Assembly: GCF_039907765.1 (NCBI RefSeq)
Contig: NZ_JARDJI010000009.1
Location: forward strand, 1 to 64,000
Length of the DNA stretch: 64,000 bases
Direction of reading: 5' to 3'
Origin: Aminobacter sp039907765
GTDB lineage: Bacteria > Pseudomonadota > Alphaproteobacteria > Rhizobiales > Rhizobiaceae
Part shown: one piece after another, positions 25,340 through 33,632 of the stretch
How the letters are laid out: every line of letters begins with the position of its first letter
How positions within the stretch are numbered: position 1 is the stretch's first letter
The notes under the pieces: model-generated
The model's database searches: none
The model's input: only the letters and a program-made list of their open reading frames with translations
What the model was told of the DNA's origin: nothing
Made by a program: the position numbers and the translations under genes

Positions 25340-26665
25340 CTAGACGCCAGTTGTCGGGCGATGTCTGGTGCCGTCGATGAAGCGCTCGTAGCGGAAGGCC
25401 GTCGGGTCGACGATCGGCGTGTCGCCGGTGACGAGGTCGGCGGCAAGCCTGCCCGCTGCCGGGCCGATGCCGAAGCCGTGACCGGAAAAGCCGGTGGCGA
25501 GCACCAGGCCCGGGAGCGATTTCACCGGGGCAATGACCGGGATGGCGTCCGGCATGGCGTCGATGAAGCCGGCCCAGTGCTGCACCGTCGGCACGCCCTT
25601 GAGCACCGGGAAGACCCTTTCCATGTTGGCGCGCGCCTCGTCCAGCGCGGCGACGGCCGGCGGCGGATCGAGCGTGCGGTGCCGCTCGTAGACGCTCCCC
25701 TCCCCTGCCGAGACGGGGGCAAGGCCCCAGGGTCCGGTCAGGAAATCGCCGAAACGCAGCCCGACCGACCGCCATTCGCGCGACAATATCGGCAGGAAAT
25801 CGCTCAGGTAGCGGAAGCTGTCCGGGATCAGGTGATGGTAGCTGATCATTCCGTTGGCGATGGTGTAGCCGCCGTCGAGCCGCTTGCGGTAGGCAAAGCC
25901 CTCGGTCCAGGCGGCGCCTTCGGGTCCGCCCTCGACGGGTGCCGTCCGCATCACCGAGGCCCGCACGGAAAGCTGCGGCAGCCGGATTCCGAGGTCGCGA
26001 CACAGCCGGCTCGACCAGGCGCCGCCGGCGACCACCACCGTGCTGGCGCGGATCAGGCCGTGCTCGGTGACCACCCCGGAAACGCGCCCGCCCGCCGTCT
26101 CGATCCCGCGCACGGCGCAGTTCTGCAGGATCGATGCCCCTGCCCTTTGTGCAGCCCGGGCGATCGCGGGAGCCGCCTTCTGGGGCTCGGCGCGGCCGTC
26201 GCTCGGCGTATGCAGGGCGGCGCGGAACGTCCTCTGCGCGCCGGGCATCATGTCCGCCAGTGCCCTCCCCTCGATCATCGTCGAATCGAGGGCGTAGTCG
26301 CCGGCGCTCCTGACCCACTCGGCGTGATGCTCGACGTCGCTCTCATCCTGGCAGAGATAGAGGATGCCCGTCCTGCGGAAGCCGACGTCCTCGCCGACAA
26401 GCTCCCCGATGTCCTCCCAGACCTTCAAGGCCTCGACGATCAGCGGCAATTCGCGCGGGTCGCGGCCCATGCGCCTGCACCAGCCCCAGTTGCGGCTCGA
26501 CTGCTCGCCCGCGACATGGCCCTTTTCGCAGAGCGCGACCGAGACGTCCCGCCTCGCCAGGAAGAGCGCCGTGCTCACCCCGACGATGCCGCCGCCGACG
26601 ATGACGACGTCGACGGCTTGCGGCTGGACGTCTCCAAAAGGTACCGGATCGACTGGAGGCCCCAT
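25340..26665 (-). CDS. FAD-dependent oxidoreductase, DAO (D-amino acid/sarcosine oxidase-like) family
   Basis: About 441 residues. Rossmann FAD motif DVVIVGGGIVGVSTALFLARR lies near the N-terminus, then GEQSSRNWGWCRRMGRDPRE, and at the C-terminus the DAO signature ATGFSGHGFGIGPAAGRLAA. The ATG at 26665 is favoured because AGGGGGAG is 7 bp upstream; an ATG two codons earlier is almost on the Shine-Dalgarno. Members deaminate or demethylate amino acids. The substrate is unknown. It stands alone, convergent with the S41 gene (21 bp between stops), near but outside the methylamine operons, and could oxidise a related N-methyl or D-amino compound. Confidence 0.82.
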   Translation of the reverse strand: MGPPVDPVPFGDVQPQAVDVVIVGGGIVGVSTALFLARRDVSVALCEKGHVAGEQSSRNWGWCRRMGRDPRELPLIVEALKVWEDIGELVGEDVGFRRTGILYLCQDESDVEHHAEWVRSAGDYALDSTMIEGRALADMMPGAQRTFRAALHTPSDGRAEPQKAAPAIARAAQRAGASILQNCAVRGIETAGGRVSGVVTEHGLIRASTVVVAGGAWSSRLCRDLGIRLPQLSVRASVMRTAPVEGGPEGAAWTEGFAYRKRLDGGYTIANGMISYHHLIPDSFRYLSDFLPILSREWRSVGLRFGDFLTGPWGLAPVSAGEGSVYERHRTLDPPPAVAALDEARANMERVFPVLKGVPTVQHWAGFIDAMPDAIPVIAPVKSLPGLVLATGFSGHGFGIGPAAGRLAADLVTGDTPIVDPTAFRYERFIDGTRHRPTTGV

Positions 26666-26854
26666 CTGCATCTCCCCCTCGCCTCAGCGTCGGCGGGACG
26701 CGTGCGTGATTCCCGCCATATTGCGCCAAGACATACTGCGGCGAGGTTGGTGTGGAAAAGCCGTCTCGGCTATCAGCGGCGTGAATCGTTCACACCCGAT
26801 CGATTCAGGAGTTTCATTGGACGACGGGCATGCCGGGAAGCGATTCTCCAGGGC

Positions 26855-27094
26855 ATGCAGCACCTCGCGCTCCACCTCCAGCGCCGCGATCCGGCCCGCA
26901 ACATGGCGCGGTTCTACCGCCTGTCGATCGAGCCGACCTTGTTCGGCGACGTAGCGCTGGTGCGTGAATGGGGGCGCATAGGAACCCACGGCCGGCGACG
27001 GCTCGATCTGTTTGCGAGCGGCCATGAAGCGGACAGGGCATTGCGTGCACTGCAGGCAGCCAAGATCCGGCGCGGCTACCGCGAGCTGGGTTGA
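26855..27094 (+). CDS. Small WGR-domain protein
   Basis: 79 residues (MQHLALHLQRRDPARNMARF...). The core FGDVALVREWGRIGTHGRRR carries the Trp-Gly-Arg motif that names the WGR fold, here as almost the entire protein. WGR domains occur in PARPs and in bacterial MolR/LigD-linked proteins and bind nucleic acids or other proteins in some cases; the role of free-standing versions is unknown. Small WGR genes next to repABC loci are common in rhizobial plasmids (my recollection, not checked). Its stop codon lies inside the first parS palindrome. Confidence 0.75.
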   Translation: MQHLALHLQRRDPARNMARFYRLSIEPTLFGDVALVREWGRIGTHGRRRLDLFASGHEADRALRALQAAKIRRGYRELG

Positions 27095-27105
27095 CAGCTG
27101 TCAAC
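27090..27105. repeat. parS-like centromere palindrome, copy 1
   Basis: Perfect 16-bp palindrome GTTGACAGCTGTCAAC, matching the GTTNNC-NGC-type parS sites bound by RepB on repABC replicons. It overlaps the WGR stop codon, 315 bp before the repA start. Confidence 0.85.
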
Positions 27106-27419
27106 TCGACCGGGCGACTTTGTTCATGACAACGGTTCTCGCGAGAAAAGCGCCGCCGTCCTGATGGTTAATTTCCGTTAACTATAAATAAGTTGACTCG
27201 ACTCGGGCTCTTCAGCACCCTTGTTACGGTAATTCGTCGTAATTCGATGCGTCCGGCGTAACCGCTCCATCATTCCGTTATCCACGCTCCGCCACGTAAA
27301 AATTCGCGAGGGCGTAACCCGGATTCGGAATCGGCGGCGAATCGGCGCATAGATCGTAGCAAGGCGTTTGGTGCGCGTCGCGAAAGCGCGTGCAGGAACC
27401 GCCGAGAGGGGACCAAGAC
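27106..27419 (+). promoter_or_regulatory. repA upstream control region
   Basis: 314 bp without a gene. 27160-27240 is AT-rich compared with its surroundings and holds TATAAA (27183-27188), the palindrome GTTAAC (27177-27182), a TTGACT and two partial direct repeats ending in GTAATTCG. This is where the repABC promoter and RepA-binding sites should be. I cannot fix a single promoter. The repA Shine-Dalgarno GAGAGGGGA is at its right end. Confidence 0.5.
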
Positions 27420-28661
27420 TTGGCTGGTGCAGTTCAAACACGCGTGGATATTGCAGGCGAGGAGGCCGTGGCGACCGACCGCGCCATCGCCCACGATGCC
27501 GAGATGCTGTCGGCGCAACTGCAGGCGATGCGCGACCGGTTGTTTTCGCCGACGTCGAAGAAGGCGTTGCGCAAGTTCTCCAGCGGCGAGGCGGCGCGCA
27601 TGATCGGTGTCTCGGACGGCTATCTGCGCCAGCTTTCCATCGCCGGCGAAGGTCCGCAGCCCGAGACCGGGGCAGGGGGGCGCCGCTATTACGCGCTCGA
27701 CGACATCAATGCGCTGCGACGCCACCTCGCGGAGCAGAATCCCTCCAAGGGCAGGCACTATCTCCCGCATCGCGACGATGCACGCGGCGAGCACCTGCAG
27801 GTCATCGCCGTCACCAACTTCAAGGGTGGTTCGGGCAAGACCACGACGAGCACCCATCTCGCCCAGCACCTGGCGCTGGCGGGCTATCGCGTGCTCGCCA
27901 TCGACCTCGATCCGCAGGCGTCGATGTCGGCGTTGTTCGGCTACCAGCCTGAACTCGATCTCAACGGCAACGATACGCTCTACGGCGCGATCCGTTACGA
28001 CGACGAGCGCCGGCCGCTCGCCGACGTCATCCGGCGCACCTATTTCGATGGGCTCGACCTCGTGCCGGGCAATCTCGAACTGCAGGAGTTCGAGCATACG
28101 ACGCCGCAGATGCTGGCGGCACGCCAGGCCGGCGACGGCAAGCCGATGTTCTTCGCCCGCGTCCAGGCGGCGCTGCAGACGGTCGCCGACGACTACGACG
28201 TGGTGGTCATGGACTGCCCGCCGCAGCTCGGCTTCCTGACGCTGTCGGCGCTGTGCGCCGCGACCTCGGTTCTGGTGACCATCCACCCGCAGATGCTCGA
28301 CGTGGCGTCGATGAGCCAGTTCCTGTTCATGACCGCCGATCTGCTTTCTGTCGTGCGCGAGGCGGGCGGCGAGCTCAATTTCGATTTCATGCGCTACCTG
28401 ATCACCCGCTACGAGCCGAACGACGGCCCGCAGACGCAGATCGTCGGTTTCCTGCGTTCGCTGTTCGGTGACCGCGTGCTGACGGCGCCGCTGGTCAAGT
28501 CGACCGCGTTCTCCGATGCCGGCCTGACCAAGCAGACGCTCTACGAGGTGGCGCGCGAGAGCTTCAGCCGCGCCACCTACGATCGCGCCATGGAGTCGTT
28601 GACAGCTGTCAACGGCGAGATCGAGGGCCTCATGCTCAAGGCCTGGAACAGGGCGGCGTGA
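27420..28661 (+). CDS. repA: Plasmid partitioning ATPase RepA (ParA family)
   Basis: 413 residues from a TTG at 27420, chosen because GAGAGGGGA lies 8-9 bp upstream; an in-frame GTG at 27390 would add ten residues but has no comparable site. The N-terminus has a helix-turn-helix (FSSGEAARMIGVSDGYLRQL). The deviant Walker A KGGSGKTTT is near residues 135-143, the A' motif in LAIDLDPQASMSALFGY and the Walker B in DVVVMDCPPQLGFLTLSAL. RepA drives segregation with RepB at parS and represses the operon. The second parS lies inside its 3' end, where it encodes LTAVN. repB begins 10 bp downstream. Confidence 0.95.
   Translation: MAGAVQTRVDIAGEEAVATDRAIAHDAEMLSAQLQAMRDRLFSPTSKKALRKFSSGEAARMIGVSDGYLRQLSIAGEGPQPETGAGGRRYYALDDINALRRHLAEQNPSKGRHYLPHRDDARGEHLQVIAVTNFKGGSGKTTTSTHLAQHLALAGYRVLAIDLDPQASMSALFGYQPELDLNGNDTLYGAIRYDDERRPLADVIRRTYFDGLDLVPGNLELQEFEHTTPQMLAARQAGDGKPMFFARVQAALQTVADDYDVVVMDCPPQLGFLTLSALCAATSVLVTIHPQMLDVASMSQFLFMTADLLSVVREAGGELNFDFMRYLITRYEPNDGPQTQIVGFLRSLFGDRVLTAPLVKSTAFSDAGLTKQTLYEVARESFSRATYDRAMESLTAVNGEIEGLMLKAWNRAA
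28598..28613. repeat. parS-like centromere palindrome, copy 2 (inside repA)
   Basis: Identical to copy 1: GTTGACAGCTGTCAAC, perfect over 16 bp. It is embedded in the repA coding sequence 48 bp before the stop. Confidence 0.85.
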
Positions 28662-28671
28662 GGAGGCTGGC

Positions 28672-29727
28672 ATGGCATTGAACCGCAAGGATCAGCTCAA
28701 GGCTCTGTTCGGCACCATGGACCCGGCGCCGGCGGCCCCTGCGCCGACCGAGAAGGCGCCGGAAACCAAGTCGGCCGACGCGGAATTTTCGCGTCCGCGC
28801 AGCGCCTCGGGCGCTGTCAAGGCGATGGGGCTTTCACTCGGCGGGCTGTCCAGGGAGATCGAGGAAGCGCGCAAGCTCAAGGAGAGCCTCGACAGCGCCG
28901 AGCGTGTCGCCAAGATCGACACCGCGCTCGTCGAAACCTCCTTTGTCACCGACCGGCTCGACCATGGCGGCCACGACGATGACTTCGAGGCACTGGTGGC
29001 GAGCATCGAGCAGACCGGACAGCAAGTGCCCGTTCTGCTCAGGCCGCACCCCGAGAAGCAGGGCCGCTACCAGACCGCCTATGGCCACCGCCGCGTGCGC
29101 GCCGCAAGCCGCCTCGGCGTGCCGGTGCTGGCGATCGTGCGGCCGCTTTCCGACATCGAGCTGGTGCTCGCCCAGGGCAAGGAAAACAGCGAGCGGCGCG
29201 ACCTCTCCTTCATCGAGCGGGCGCTGTTCGCCCATGAGCTGGTCGCCCGCGGTTTCGAGCGTGGCGTCGTCCAGGACGCGCTGTCGCTGCACAAGGCCGA
29301 GATGACGCGCTTCCTGCAGGTCGCCGACGCTGTGCCCGAGCACATCGTGCGCGCCATCGGCGCCGCCCCCAAGATCGGCCGTCCGCGCTGGATGGCGCTG
29401 GCGGAACTCTTGAAGAGCGAGGCGGCGCGGGTGAAGGCGCAGGACGAGATCACCAGCGCGCGCTTCCGCGAGGCGGATAGCGACGAGCGCTTCAACCTGC
29501 TGTTCACGCGACTGCAGCGCAAGGCTGTTGCGGCAGGCGGCGGCTCCCGCGCCATCCTTGACGGAGAGGGCAGGGCAGTCGCCCATCTGACCGTGTCGAA
29601 AGGCAAGGCGCGCGTCGATTTCGTGGAGAAAATTGCCGACGGTTTCGAGGATTTCCTGGGCGAGGAACTGCCTAGGCTTTGGGAAAGGTTCAGCCAGGAG
29701 CGCGGCAACGCGGCCGGCGGAAAATAG
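28672..29727 (+). CDS. repB: Plasmid partitioning protein RepB (ParB family)
   Basis: 351 residues, ATG after GAGGAGG. The ParB/Srx nuclease-like N-terminal domain contains QQVPVLLRPHP and the arginine box AYGHRRVRAASRLGVPV near residues 136-152. The GKENSERRDLSFIERA segment and a KorB-like HTH (QDALSLHKAEMTRFLQVAD) follow. RepB binds parS, spreads and stimulates RepA ATPase. Two perfect copies of the expected site lie near. It is tightly linked to repA; the gap of 259 bp to repC holds the antisense ctRNA. Confidence 0.95.
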   Translation: MALNRKDQLKALFGTMDPAPAAPAPTEKAPETKSADAEFSRPRSASGAVKAMGLSLGGLSREIEEARKLKESLDSAERVAKIDTALVETSFVTDRLDHGGHDDDFEALVASIEQTGQQVPVLLRPHPEKQGRYQTAYGHRRVRAASRLGVPVLAIVRPLSDIELVLAQGKENSERRDLSFIERALFAHELVARGFERGVVQDALSLHKAEMTRFLQVADAVPEHIVRAIGAAPKIGRPRWMALAELLKSEAARVKAQDEITSARFREADSDERFNLLFTRLQRKAVAAGGGSRAILDGEGRAVAHLTVSKGKARVDFVEKIADGFEDFLGEELPRLWERFSQERGNAAGGK

Positions 29728-29845
29728 TTTTGTCCACTCCCGCCGAAGCGGGCGCGTGCCTAGAGCCCGCGCTCCGGCAAGGGTGGAGCGTAGTGCGTAA
29801 GCGTCGAAGGCGTAGAGGATTGGAAAGAACAGGATAACCGGCAAG

Positions 29846-29895
29846 AAAAAGGCCCCCGAAACGTCGCCATTCCGGAAGCCCTCATCAATGTAGCG
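29846..29895 (-). ncRNA. Antisense counter-transcribed RNA (ctRNA, incA) controlling repC
   Basis: On the minus strand between repB and repC there is a TTGACA (29930-29925), a 17-bp spacer and TTCTCT (29907-29902), giving a start near 29895. The RNA would run into an 11-bp stem (29870-29880 with 29851-29861, three G-U pairs, 8-nt loop) and a U-tract from A29850-29846. Size of about 50 nt, location and orientation match known repABC ctRNAs, which bind the repC leader and limit replication initiation. Exact ends are predicted, not observed. Confidence 0.75.
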
Positions 29896-29901
29896 ATTGT
29901 G

Positions 29902-29930
29902 AGAGAATCATTTCCGGGCCGACTTGTCAA
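29902..29930 (-). promoter_or_regulatory. ctRNA promoter
   Basis: Perfect -35 TTGACA and a partial -10 TTCTCT with 17-bp spacing on the minus strand, inside the repB-repC gap. Confidence 0.6.
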
Positions 29931-29960
29931 CCACCGGGCGCGTTCCGGAGTACCTTTGGC

Positions 29961-29979
29961 TTGCCTCCGAGTGAGGTAG
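29961..29979 (+). promoter_or_regulatory. Hairpin that can sequester the repC ribosome site
   Basis: GCCTC pairs with GAGGT over a CGAGT loop; the stem extends by U-A and U-G pairs. GAGG (29973-29976) is the likely repC Shine-Dalgarno, 10 bp before the ATG. In known repABC systems ctRNA binding favours this type of hairpin, blocking repC translation. Confidence 0.55.
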
Positions 29980-29986
29980 ACGAGGA

Positions 29987-31195
29987 ATGATCGAGCACAT
30001 CTCGACGACGCCCTTCGGGCGGCGGTCGCTGTCGCTTGCCATGATGGCAGGACAGATGGCGGCTGACAGCTGCGCGCCCGGCGCCAGCGCCAACAAATGG
30101 CAAGTCTTCCGCGCCGTCTGCGAGGCCAAGTCGATGCTTGGCGCCAGCGATCGCGCGCTTGCCGTGCTGAATGCACTGCTGAGCTTCCATCCCGACACGG
30201 ATCTCGTGGAAGGGGAGGGGCTGGTGGTGTTCCCATCCAACGCACAGCTGGCCCTGCGTGCCCACGGCATGGCACCGGCGACCCTCAGGCGACACCTTTC
30301 GGTGCTCGTCGAGTGCGGCCTGGTGGTGCGCCGCGACAGCCCCAATGGCAAGCGTTACGCCCGCAAGGGACATGACGGCGTGATCGAGCGGGCTTTCGGC
30401 TTCGACCTCATGCCGCTTCTGGCGCGTGCCCAGGAGTTCGAGCGCATGGCCGAGGCCGTGCGGGCCGAAAGGCGGGCGCTGCTGCTGGTGAAGGAGCGCA
30501 TCACCATCTTGCGCCGCGACATCGCCAAGATGATCGCATTTGGCCTCGAGGAAGGCATTGCGGCCGACTGGCAGCGGCTGCACCTGCATTATCGCGAGAT
30601 CGTCGTTGGGATTCCGCGCACGGCAAGCAGCATCGAGCTGGAGCCGATCGCCGCCGAACTCGCAACACTTGCGGAAGAGGTGCGTAAGATGCTGGAAAGT
30701 CACGTAAAAAATGAAAAAACAGGCGCCAATGAGTCTCATTTTGAGCGTCACATACAGAATTCAAACTCACAACACCTTGATATTGAACCCGGCCTCGAAA
30801 AAGGCCACGGGACGACCGCCGCGCCAAAACTGGAGGTGAAGTGCCAGCCGCCGACGGGATATCCGCTAGGCATGGTGCTGCGTGCCTGCCCCGATATTAC
30901 CGACTACGCCCGCAACGGCATTTCCGGCTGGGGCGAGCTGGTCGAAACGGCAAATCTGGTGCGCGGCGCGCTTGGCGTCAGCCCGGATGCGTGGAACCAG
31001 GCCTGCGAGGCGATGGGGGCGGTGGATGCCGCGATCATGGTGGCGGCGATGCTGCAGAAGGGCGAGGCGATCTCCAGCCCCGGCGGCTACCTGCGCAGCC
31101 TGACTGCCAAGGCGCGCGCCGGCGAATTCTCGATCGGCCCGGTGCTCATGGCGCTGCTGCGAGGCAGGGGAGGGGCCCAGTCCAAGGCCGGATAG
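29987..31195 (+). CDS. repC: Replication initiator RepC
   Basis: 402 residues (MIEHISTTPFGRRSLSLAMM). Typical RepC blocks are SANKWQVFRAVCEAK, FPSNAQLALRAHGMAPATLR with RHLSVLVECGLVVRRDSPNGKR (winged-helix DNA binding), and the C-terminal SPGGYLRSLTAKARAGEFSI. RepC starts replication in cis at an origin within its own gene. The middle of the gene (residues about 235-265) is AT-rich and encodes a polar linker, in keeping with a dual coding/origin role. It is controlled by the ctRNA and the leader hairpin. It ends 3 bp from the convergent DUF4143 remnant. Confidence 0.95.
   Translation: MIEHISTTPFGRRSLSLAMMAGQMAADSCAPGASANKWQVFRAVCEAKSMLGASDRALAVLNALLSFHPDTDLVEGEGLVVFPSNAQLALRAHGMAPATLRRHLSVLVECGLVVRRDSPNGKRYARKGHDGVIERAFGFDLMPLLARAQEFERMAEAVRAERRALLLVKERITILRRDIAKMIAFGLEEGIAADWQRLHLHYREIVVGIPRTASSIELEPIAAELATLAEEVRKMLESHVKNEKTGANESHFERHIQNSNSQHLDIEPGLEKGHGTTAAPKLEVKCQPPTGYPLGMVLRACPDITDYARNGISGWGELVETANLVRGALGVSPDAWNQACEAMGAVDAAIMVAAMLQKGEAISSPGGYLRSLTAKARAGEFSIGPVLMALLRGRGGAQSKAG
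30690..30786. other. Probable origin of replication (AT-rich segment inside repC)
   Basis: A local AT-rich stretch in a high-GC gene, with runs of A (GTAAAAAATGAAAAAAC), a near-perfect 13-bp palindrome AATGAGTCTCATT (30728-30740) and GAATTCAAACTCAC. In repABC replicons studied so far oriV lies in such a segment of repC. The position is an inference from that rule. Confidence 0.65.
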
Positions 31196-31198
31196 GCG

Positions 31199-32107
31199 TC
31201 AGCGTAGCCTTGCAAGCTCCGCGCCGACTGCCGTCAGCGGCATGGTCTCGACGCCGTGGGGCAGCGGGTAGCTCTCCGTGCCGGGATAGATGAGGATGCG
31301 CCGGTCCGGCCTGATGTCTTCGGCCGCTACATGGAATCCTTTTTCGACCTTTGGCGCCAGGCTGCGCTTGATTTCGATTGCCCAGACGGTCGAGCCGGGC
31401 AGGGTGAGCAAGACGTCGATTTCGGTGCCGGCCGAGGTCCGGTAGAAATTCATCTGCGTGCCTTCAGGGGCAGCGGCCGACAGGGTCTCGATGACGAAGC
31501 CTTCCCAACTGCCGCCGGCGACGGCATGGCCGAGGAGTTGTTCCTGCGTGCCGAGCCCGAGAAGCGCATGCGTGAGGCCGCTGTCGCGGACATAGATCTT
31601 GGGCGACTTGACCAGCCGCTTGGAAACATTGGCGTGCCGGGGTTCGAGCCGGCGGACGAGCAGCAGATCGACGAGAAGGTCGAGATAGGAGGCGACCGTC
31701 TTGCCGTCGATGCCCAGCGCACGGGCGAATTCGGCGGCATTGAGCAGGCCTGACTGGTGGTGGGCGAGCATGGTCCAGAAGCGGCGCAGGGTTTCGGCCG
31801 GAATGCGCGGCCCGAGCATAGGGATGTCGCGCTCGAGATAGGAGCGGATGAAATCCTGCCGCCAGCGCAGGCTGGCCCGGTCGCTCGGCGCAAGAAAGCT
31901 TTCCGGAAAACCGCCGCGCACCCATAGCGAGGAAACATCCTGCGGGGCGACTTCGAGACCGTCGAGCGGATGCATTTCCAGATAGGCGATGCGGCCGGCC
32001 AGCGTTTCGCTCGACTGCTTCATCAGGTCGATGGAGGCGGAACCGAGCAGCAGGAAACGTCCTGTCCGCAGGCCGCTGTGGCGGCCACGGTCGATCAGTC
32101 CGCGCAG
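31199..32107 (-). pseudogene. Remnant of an AAA-ATPase/DUF4143 gene, N-terminus lost
   Basis: The C-terminal two thirds match the AAA_14-DUF4143 family: GRFLLLGSASIDLMKQSSET, LAGRIAYLEMHPLDGLEV, LWVRGGFPESFLA, and the PD-(D/E)XK-like end EIDVLLTLPGSTVWAIEIKR. Full-length members have about 120 more residues with Walker A and B before GLIDRGRHSG; these are absent. The frame stays open upstream for 30 unrelated residues to a possible start at 32197. The loss falls at the edge of the recombinase gene, suggesting a deletion or insertion there. I treat it as decayed; a short expressed product cannot be excluded. Confidence 0.75.
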
Positions 32108-32262
32108 CTTGCATTTATGGATCGTAGTTCCAGATTTGCGAGGAAAAGCAGCGGGTTCAGCCGTCGGAATCGAACCGGCAGCAGAGGGCGGCCGCAAATT
32201 CCGAACAGACTGCTTCCCGAGGCGCCGAAGAGTTCCTCGAGTGAAACCGCTTGAGTTCCTGT

Positions 32263-33516
32263 CTAGAGGCCGCTCGCCTTGGTCAGGTTGACGCGGAACC
32301 GGTCGCGGCGGCGCTGGTACTTGCGGGTCATTTCGGCGCTGGCGTGGCCGAGCTGCTTCTGCACATGGCGTTCGTCGACCTCGGCCGAGGAGGCGAGGCC
32401 GGCGCGCAGCGAATGACCGGCGAAGCTTTTGGCGCGCTCGCCCTCGGCCAGGTCGCCACGCACGCCGGCTGCGAGGGCGGTGCGTTTGACCAAACGTGCC
32501 ACCTCCTGGTCGTTGAGCCGCTCGGCGCCGACCTTCTTGCCCTGACCGGTTACGCGGCGGAACAGCGGCCCGTGGGCGATGCGGGCGAATTTGAGCCAGC
32601 CTTCCAGTGCGACGACTGGGCAGGTCGCGTCGGACGAGCCACGGCCGATCTCGACCTCGCGCCAGCCGGTTTTCCCACGCAGCGTGACCAGAAGGCCCTT
32701 CTCGAAGAACTCGATCCAGCCCGAAGCATCCTGGGTCTGGTCGCGGCCGACGTCGAGGCCGACGATTTCGGAGCGGCGCAGGGCGCCGGCAAAGCCGATC
32801 AAAAGCATGGCACGGTCGCGCAGGCCGCGCAATGTGCCCCGCTCGAGGGTCTCCAGCATGGCGATCAGGTCCTCCGGCAGGATCGCCTCCTTCTGCCGGG
32901 GTGGCCGGGCATGGCTGTTGCGGATGCCGGCCATGACGGTCGCGATGGCGCGGTGCTTGCGATCGAGTTTTTCTCCCCCGCGCTGGGCATAGTTCCAGCT
33001 CAGCGACGCTAACCGCCTTTCGATGGTCGACACGGATTTTTTGTCTCCGATGCCGCCGCCTGAAGTGGAGCCGGAAGCGAGCGCGGTGATGTAGAGCCCG
33101 ACGGTTTCGGGATCCGGCGGCAAGACGGCAAGACCCTGGCGCCTGGCCCAGTTGGAAAAGTGTTTCCAGTCGGCCGCATAGGCGCGGCGGGTGTTTGGCG
33201 AGCTCGCGGCTTCGACATAGCCTCGCGCGCGCTCGGCCAGGCGCAGCAGATGGGCCGGCATACGGGCGGACGATCCGGCTTCTCCCGCCACAAGGGCAGG
33301 GGAGGGGGCGTCAAAAGTGGTTGTCTCGGCAACACCTTCGATCGAATCCCTGCCCATCGCCATCACCACGTCGACGATGTCGGGAAGGTCGGCGACGTGG
33401 TCGACGGCGGGCTTCTCATCCCGAAAGGCGTTTTCGGGGGCACGCTGTCGTCGAGCCGGGCCTTGCGCGGAACGGTTTTCGGGGTTCTGATCGATGGGAG
33501 CGGCCATTTCGTGCAT
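32263..33516 (-). CDS. Tyrosine recombinase/integrase
   Basis: 417 residues. A SAM-like core-binding domain (SPNTRRAYAADWKHFSNWAR) precedes the catalytic domain with all key residues: Arg in GFAGALRRSEIVGL, His-x-x-Arg in AGHSLRAGLASS, His in QLGHASAEMTRKYQ and the nucleophile Tyr in the same segment. The N-terminal 90 residues are low complexity and may be disordered. Such recombinases near repABC often resolve plasmid dimers rather than integrate phage. It is divergent from DUF1403-scpB; an inverted repeat 63 bp upstream of its start is a candidate crossover site. Confidence 0.92.
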   Translation of the reverse strand: MHEMAAPIDQNPENRSAQGPARRQRAPENAFRDEKPAVDHVADLPDIVDVVMAMGRDSIEGVAETTTFDAPSPALVAGEAGSSARMPAHLLRLAERARGYVEAASSPNTRRAYAADWKHFSNWARRQGLAVLPPDPETVGLYITALASGSTSGGGIGDKKSVSTIERRLASLSWNYAQRGGEKLDRKHRAIATVMAGIRNSHARPPRQKEAILPEDLIAMLETLERGTLRGLRDRAMLLIGFAGALRRSEIVGLDVGRDQTQDASGWIEFFEKGLLVTLRGKTGWREVEIGRGSSDATCPVVALEGWLKFARIAHGPLFRRVTGQGKKVGAERLNDQEVARLVKRTALAAGVRGDLAEGERAKSFAGHSLRAGLASSAEVDERHVQKQLGHASAEMTRKYQRRRDRFRVNLTKASGL

Positions 33517-33578
33517 GAATCAACTAATGAACGATAAGGCAACATTATCAGTCATAATAGGGACAAGACAAGCTGTGC

Positions 33579-33606
33579 GTTTTGGCCGCTAAATGCTGGT
33601 CAAAAC
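33579..33606. repeat. Inverted repeat between the recombinase and DUF1403 genes
   Basis: Arms GTTTTGGCC and GGTCAAAAC (9 bp, one G-T pair) around a 10-bp AT-rich centre. It lies in the 116-bp divergent intergenic region. The layout resembles the arm-centre-arm structure of tyrosine recombinase crossover sites, but no function is shown. Confidence 0.45.
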
Positions 33607-33632
33607 CGCACGATCCAAATACGCTTGCGCAT

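Noticed and set aside
26781..26793. Short inverted repeat GTGAA-TCG-TTCAC upstream of the WGR gene
   Set aside because: Five-base arms are easily found by chance; no promoter elements or second copy support an operator.
32155..32180. Fragment resembling a tRNA T-arm on the minus strand (GGTTCGATTCC) near the recombinase
   Set aside because: One stem pair fails and no acceptor, anticodon or D-arm can be drawn, so it is not a credible tRNA or attachment site.
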